In this document: positions 61,371 through 64,000 of the stretch, one piece after another
Layout: every line of letters begins with the position of its first letter
Position numbering within the stretch: the first letter of the stretch is position 1
Source: Sulfitobacter sp. F26169L
GTDB taxonomy: Bacteria; Pseudomonadota; Alphaproteobacteria; Rhodobacterales; Rhodobacteraceae
Length of the DNA: 64,000 bases
Direction: 5' to 3'
NCBI RefSeq assembly: GCF_026410285.1
Contig: NZ_JAPMLP010000001.1
Span: 558,001-622,000, forward strand
Notes under the pieces: generated by a model
The model's input: the letters and a program-made list of their open reading frames with translations, nothing else
The model's database searches: none
Told to the model about the DNA's origin: nothing
Made by a program: the position numbers and the translations under genes

Positions 61371-62384
61371 GCCTTTTACAGGTTTTCCGTTTATGCGAAG
61401 TCTTCTTCAGTGTCATTCTATGACCTGAGTATCGCGAGGAGCGCTGAAGATAAGGGGTTAAGCCTGTCGTCTTCGCGCCATCGCCCGATTGCAAATAGTG
61501 GGCCGAATTAAATATCACATAGAAAAATGTTAAACACGCGCCAGTTGTGCGCCTCTGTTTCCTCACTCGTATCTCATATTGAGAGAATCGAGGATATTGC
61601 CACCTGCGCGGCAGACCGAAGTTAGAGGGCGACGAGAGGTGCGGTTGCAGATTTCAAAAAGACGCCCTTTATCGATTTTCAACCTTCTCGTTCTTTTGCA
61701 TCATGATCCGGCTGTAACGGTCGTTTGCCTTAGTCGGCCGGCCGGTTGATTCGACAGATTGTGGCAGAGGTGAGCCAAGCATTGAACTAATTGCCGCAAA
61801 TTAGGAGGATTGGTTCCGATCTGCTACCTTAATCGGACAGTGCAAACCCGTCATAAGGCCCAAGGCGAGGTAACGATTTTCACCTGCAGCGTCGCTCCAT
61901 TGGAAACAATCTTGATGAGTTCCAAGCAAAGCGTTGATCAAAAATAGAGATAAATCTTCCAGCAAATAAGGCGTTTTGGTTTTGTTTCAGAACTTTTGTT
62001 CTGGAAACAATACCCTCGCGGTTCGGTGTACCGCGTACTGCAAAGTTTACGCCTGAAACAAATTTGGCCGTATCGCTGACACTTTTCAGACACTTTTCCC
62101 TTTGTCCTACACAATCCAAACAGTATCTATAGTGCAGCCTGACTGGGGGGTGACGTATATTTGGTCCGGGGGCGGCCGCACATTGACTGCATTCTATTGA
62201 TGCGGGAGAGGTGCAGCGCCGCGTGTTTGCGACTGCTGCTTTTGATATCTCGGAACAAATACTGTTCCGTTATCAGCCATGTTTTGGCTCGTCTCTCCTC
62301 ATAATTGGTGCTGATGCGTGCGTGTTGCCCAGGACCGGTGTCCAAGCCTCACGGGGTTTATGAGTTTGAACGGAGAAGACGATA
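61371..62384. other. Gene-free region downstream of tRNA-Leu
   Basis: About one kilobase without a gene I can support. Open frames on the minus strand at 61880 (79 codons) and 62127 (72 codons) have no coding character. The stretch is more AT-rich than the flanks and probably represents decayed accessory DNA beside a tRNA, plus the promoter of the surface-protein gene. No direct repeat of the tRNA 3' end was found. Confidence 0.5.
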
Positions 62385-62525
62385 ATGATGTCCTGTCTTT
62401 CGACTACCCACTGTCCCGAACGGCGTGCTGATGCGCCTGTAACTGCCGCCCATCCGGCTCATAAACAATTGCACTACACCTTTTCCAATCCGGCCGCGTC
62501 GCGCGCCGCGCGCATCGCTGCATAG
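62385..62525 (+). CDS. Possible 46-residue upstream open frame
   Basis: Starts with ATGATG behind GGAG and ends in TAG whose last bases belong to the ribosome site (TAGGAG) of the surface-protein gene. Such coupling suggests a leader or small co-translated peptide. The sequence is His, Pro and Arg-rich (THCPERRADAPVTAAHPAHK) with no recognised family. It may be chance. Confidence 0.35.
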   Translation: MMSCLSTTHCPERRADAPVTAAHPAHKQLHYTFSNPAASRAARIAA

Positions 62526-62536
62526 GAGCACATGAC

Positions 62537-64000
62537 ATGATCAGAACAATTGATTTCAACAACCTCGCAACAGGTGAAACCGTTACGAACCAATACGAGG
62601 ATATTGGCGTACGCATTTCGGCGAACGGAAATGCGCCAGGCACCGACAAAGCGATGATCTTTGATTCCAACAATCCCACAGGCGGCGACGATGATCTGGC
62701 GACAGACAATCTCGATAACGTTTTGATCATCTCCGAGGACGGAGACGCCTCTGATCCCGATGATAATGCGACAGGCGGCAAGTTCACGTTTGATTTCGAC
62801 GAAAGTGTTATGATCAAGTCGCTCACATTTCTTGATCTCGAAGAGCCTGCTCGTATGTATTTTTATGGCAAAGACGGGCAGCTTTTGAGCGAGCAGTTTG
62901 TGCCACCAAACGGCGACAACGGGCAGAGCGTCGTTCAACTATCCGTTCCGGATACGGTTCGCTTTGATATCGTGATCAAAGGATCAGGCGCGATTGATAA
63001 TCTGGTTTTTAAAGATAACAAGATTTCTCAAAAGCCACCTGTCGCCGAGGATGATTTTGCCGCGACAGACGAGGATACCGAGGTAATTATTGACGTTCTG
63101 GGCAACGACAGCGATCCCGACGGCGATCCGCTGGAAGTGACGGAAGCGACCAGCGCCGATGGCACGGTGGAAATTAACAGTAACGGCACGCTGACCTTCA
63201 CGCCGGCGCCGGACTTCAACGGCGAAGCGACGATCAACTACACCATCACCGACGGCAACGGCGGCTTTGACGATGCGGTGGTGACCGTGACGGTCAACCC
63301 CGATACAGCACCTCCGGTGGAAGGATTCTCGCCGGTGGCGACGGATGATGTAGCGGAAACCGATGAAGAAACGCCTGTTACCATTGATGTTCTTGAAAAC
63401 GACACGGATCCCGATGGCGATCCGCTGACCGTGACCGAAGCGACATCTGAAAACGGTACTGTAGCGATCAATGACGATGGCACGCTGATGTTTACGCCCG
63501 ATGAAGACTTCTTTGGCGAAGCGGTGATTGATTACACGATTACAGATGGCAACGGCGGCATTGATGATGCCCGCGTATTTGTCACAGTTAATAACATAAA
63601 CGATGTGCCGGTCGCGGTAGATGATTGTGTGTCAACGGATGTCGACACGGCTGTAATCATTCCGGTGCTGGACAATGACAGTGATCCAGACGGCGATCCG
63701 CTGGACGTGGTAGCCGCAACCAGCCCCGATGGGACAGTTGTGATCAATGAGGACGGAACACTGGAATTCACCCCGGAAGCGGGCTTCATTGGCGAGTCAG
63801 AAATCACCTATACCATTTCGGATGGGAACGGTGAGACAGCGCAAGCGATTGCGAAAGTTTCGGTTGGTGAGGAATCCGATGGTCCTGTGGCAAATGACGA
63901 CACGGCCGAAACGGATGAAGACACACCTGTCACCATCGACGTGCTTGAAAACGATTCCGATCCGGATGGAGATCCGCTGACGGTGATCTCGGCTTCCAGT
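62537..64000 (+). CDS. Calcium-binding tandem-repeat surface protein (3' end outside window)
   Basis: A 488-residue partial protein open to the window end. Residues 1-165 form a beta-rich domain with FDSNNPTGGDDDLATDNLDN and LIISEDGDASDPDDNATGGK, seen in other bacterial extracellular proteins but unnamed here. From residue 167 follow cadherin/Ig-like repeats of the tandem-95 type: starts near 168, 266, 358 and 450, each with NDSDPDGDPL (calcium ligands), GTLTFTP and YTITDGNGG. No classic signal peptide is seen, so type I secretion of a giant adhesin is likely. AGGAG precedes the ATG. Confidence 0.9.
   Translation, partial: MIRTIDFNNLATGETVTNQYEDIGVRISANGNAPGTDKAMIFDSNNPTGGDDDLATDNLDNVLIISEDGDASDPDDNATGGKFTFDFDESVMIKSLTFLDLEEPARMYFYGKDGQLLSEQFVPPNGDNGQSVVQLSVPDTVRFDIVIKGSGAIDNLVFKDNKISQKPPVAEDDFAATDEDTEVIIDVLGNDSDPDGDPLEVTEATSADGTVEINSNGTLTFTPAPDFNGEATINYTITDGNGGFDDAVVTVTVNPDTAPPVEGFSPVATDDVAETDEETPVTIDVLENDTDPDGDPLTVTEATSENGTVAINDDGTLMFTPDEDFFGEAVIDYTITDGNGGIDDARVFVTVNNINDVPVAVDDCVSTDVDTAVIIPVLDNDSDPDGDPLDVVAATSPDGTVVINEDGTLEFTPEAGFIGESEITYTISDGNGETAQAIAKVSVGEESDGPVANDDTAETDEDTPVTIDVLENDSDPDGDPLTVISASS
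63035..64000 (+). repeat. DNA-level tandem repeats of the surface-protein gene
   Basis: Four direct repeats of 276-294 bases, the last cut by the window edge. The best-conserved block encodes the GATCC-rich stretch for DPDGDPL. Recombination between repeats could change copy number. Confidence 0.85.

Noticed and set aside
61287-62384. Integrative element at tRNA-Leu
   Set aside because: No integrase, no repeat of the tRNA 3' end and no cargo gene were found in the window, so the idea is only kept as a question about the gene-free tract.
63028-63807. Minus-strand open frames rich in Ser and Val opposite the adhesin repeats
   Set aside because: They recur with the repeat period and are antisense translations of the calcium-motif repeats.

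Overview
The window looks like a chromosomal segment of an alphaproteobacterium of the order Rhodobacterales (Roseobacter group). This rests on protein family content and style: DUF2852, DUF2927, the RlmI-like methyltransferase/PIN pair, a one-cysteine DksA, a VPLPA-CTERM protein and a TRAP transporter with its own two-component system. The GC content is moderately high. Species cannot be fixed from sequence alone.

Layout, left to right. 1-2526: end of an RND efflux pump, cut by the window edge. 2764-10169 (minus strand): a compact phenylacetate catabolism operon (beta-ketothiolase, paaA, a DUF3291 gene, paaB, paaC, paaD, paaE, paaZ) whose genes mostly overlap or nearly abut. 10500-13796: lon, a mini secreted protein and an HU-like protein. 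13936-15432: histidine phosphatase, tRNA-Val, two tRNA-Asp and a small membrane protein. 15438-24460: a sulfotransferase-like protein, a glycosyltransferase, a DsbA-like protein, a BepA-like M48 protease, an aminotransferase, then cell-wall genes (amidase AmiC, PBP1A) and prfB (24573-25697). 25698-27403: a gene-poor, AT-richer patch holding one VPLPA-CTERM secreted protein between two diverged intergenic repeats.

27404-30967: amidase, DUF2189 membrane protein and a Rieske oxygenase. 31097-34178: the ilvI-ilvH operon with a charged gene between the two subunits, preceded by a complete attenuation leader (promoter, Leu/Val/Ile-rich leader peptide, terminator). 34294-41249: LuxR-type two-component system divergent from a TRAP transporter (dctPQM). 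41399-46560: bpt, RDD, DUF2852 and glnE. 46715-51761: lipoprotein, RNA methyltransferase/PIN pair, M48 protease and OsmC. 50574-54788 also holds a MoxR/VWA gene set with three small or envelope proteins, one of them a 55-residue membrane protein too short for routine gene calling. 54922-60163: dksA, flavin monooxygenase, an arginine-to-proline module (arginase, ornithine cyclodeaminase, Lrp), dsbB and a YqaA-type DedA protein. 60288-61370: DUF6270 protein and tRNA-Leu. 61371-62384 is gene-free, and 62537-64000 is the start of a calcium-binding tandem-repeat surface protein that runs off the window.

Most of the window is housekeeping or known catabolism. The best candidates for new biology are the ilv attenuator, the MoxR/VWA envelope cluster with its micro-protein, the DUF3291 member of the paa operon, the palindromic operators upstream of dctP and glnE, and the terminal adhesin with its unassigned N-terminal domain. 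No clearly novel multi-gene defence or biosynthetic system was seen.
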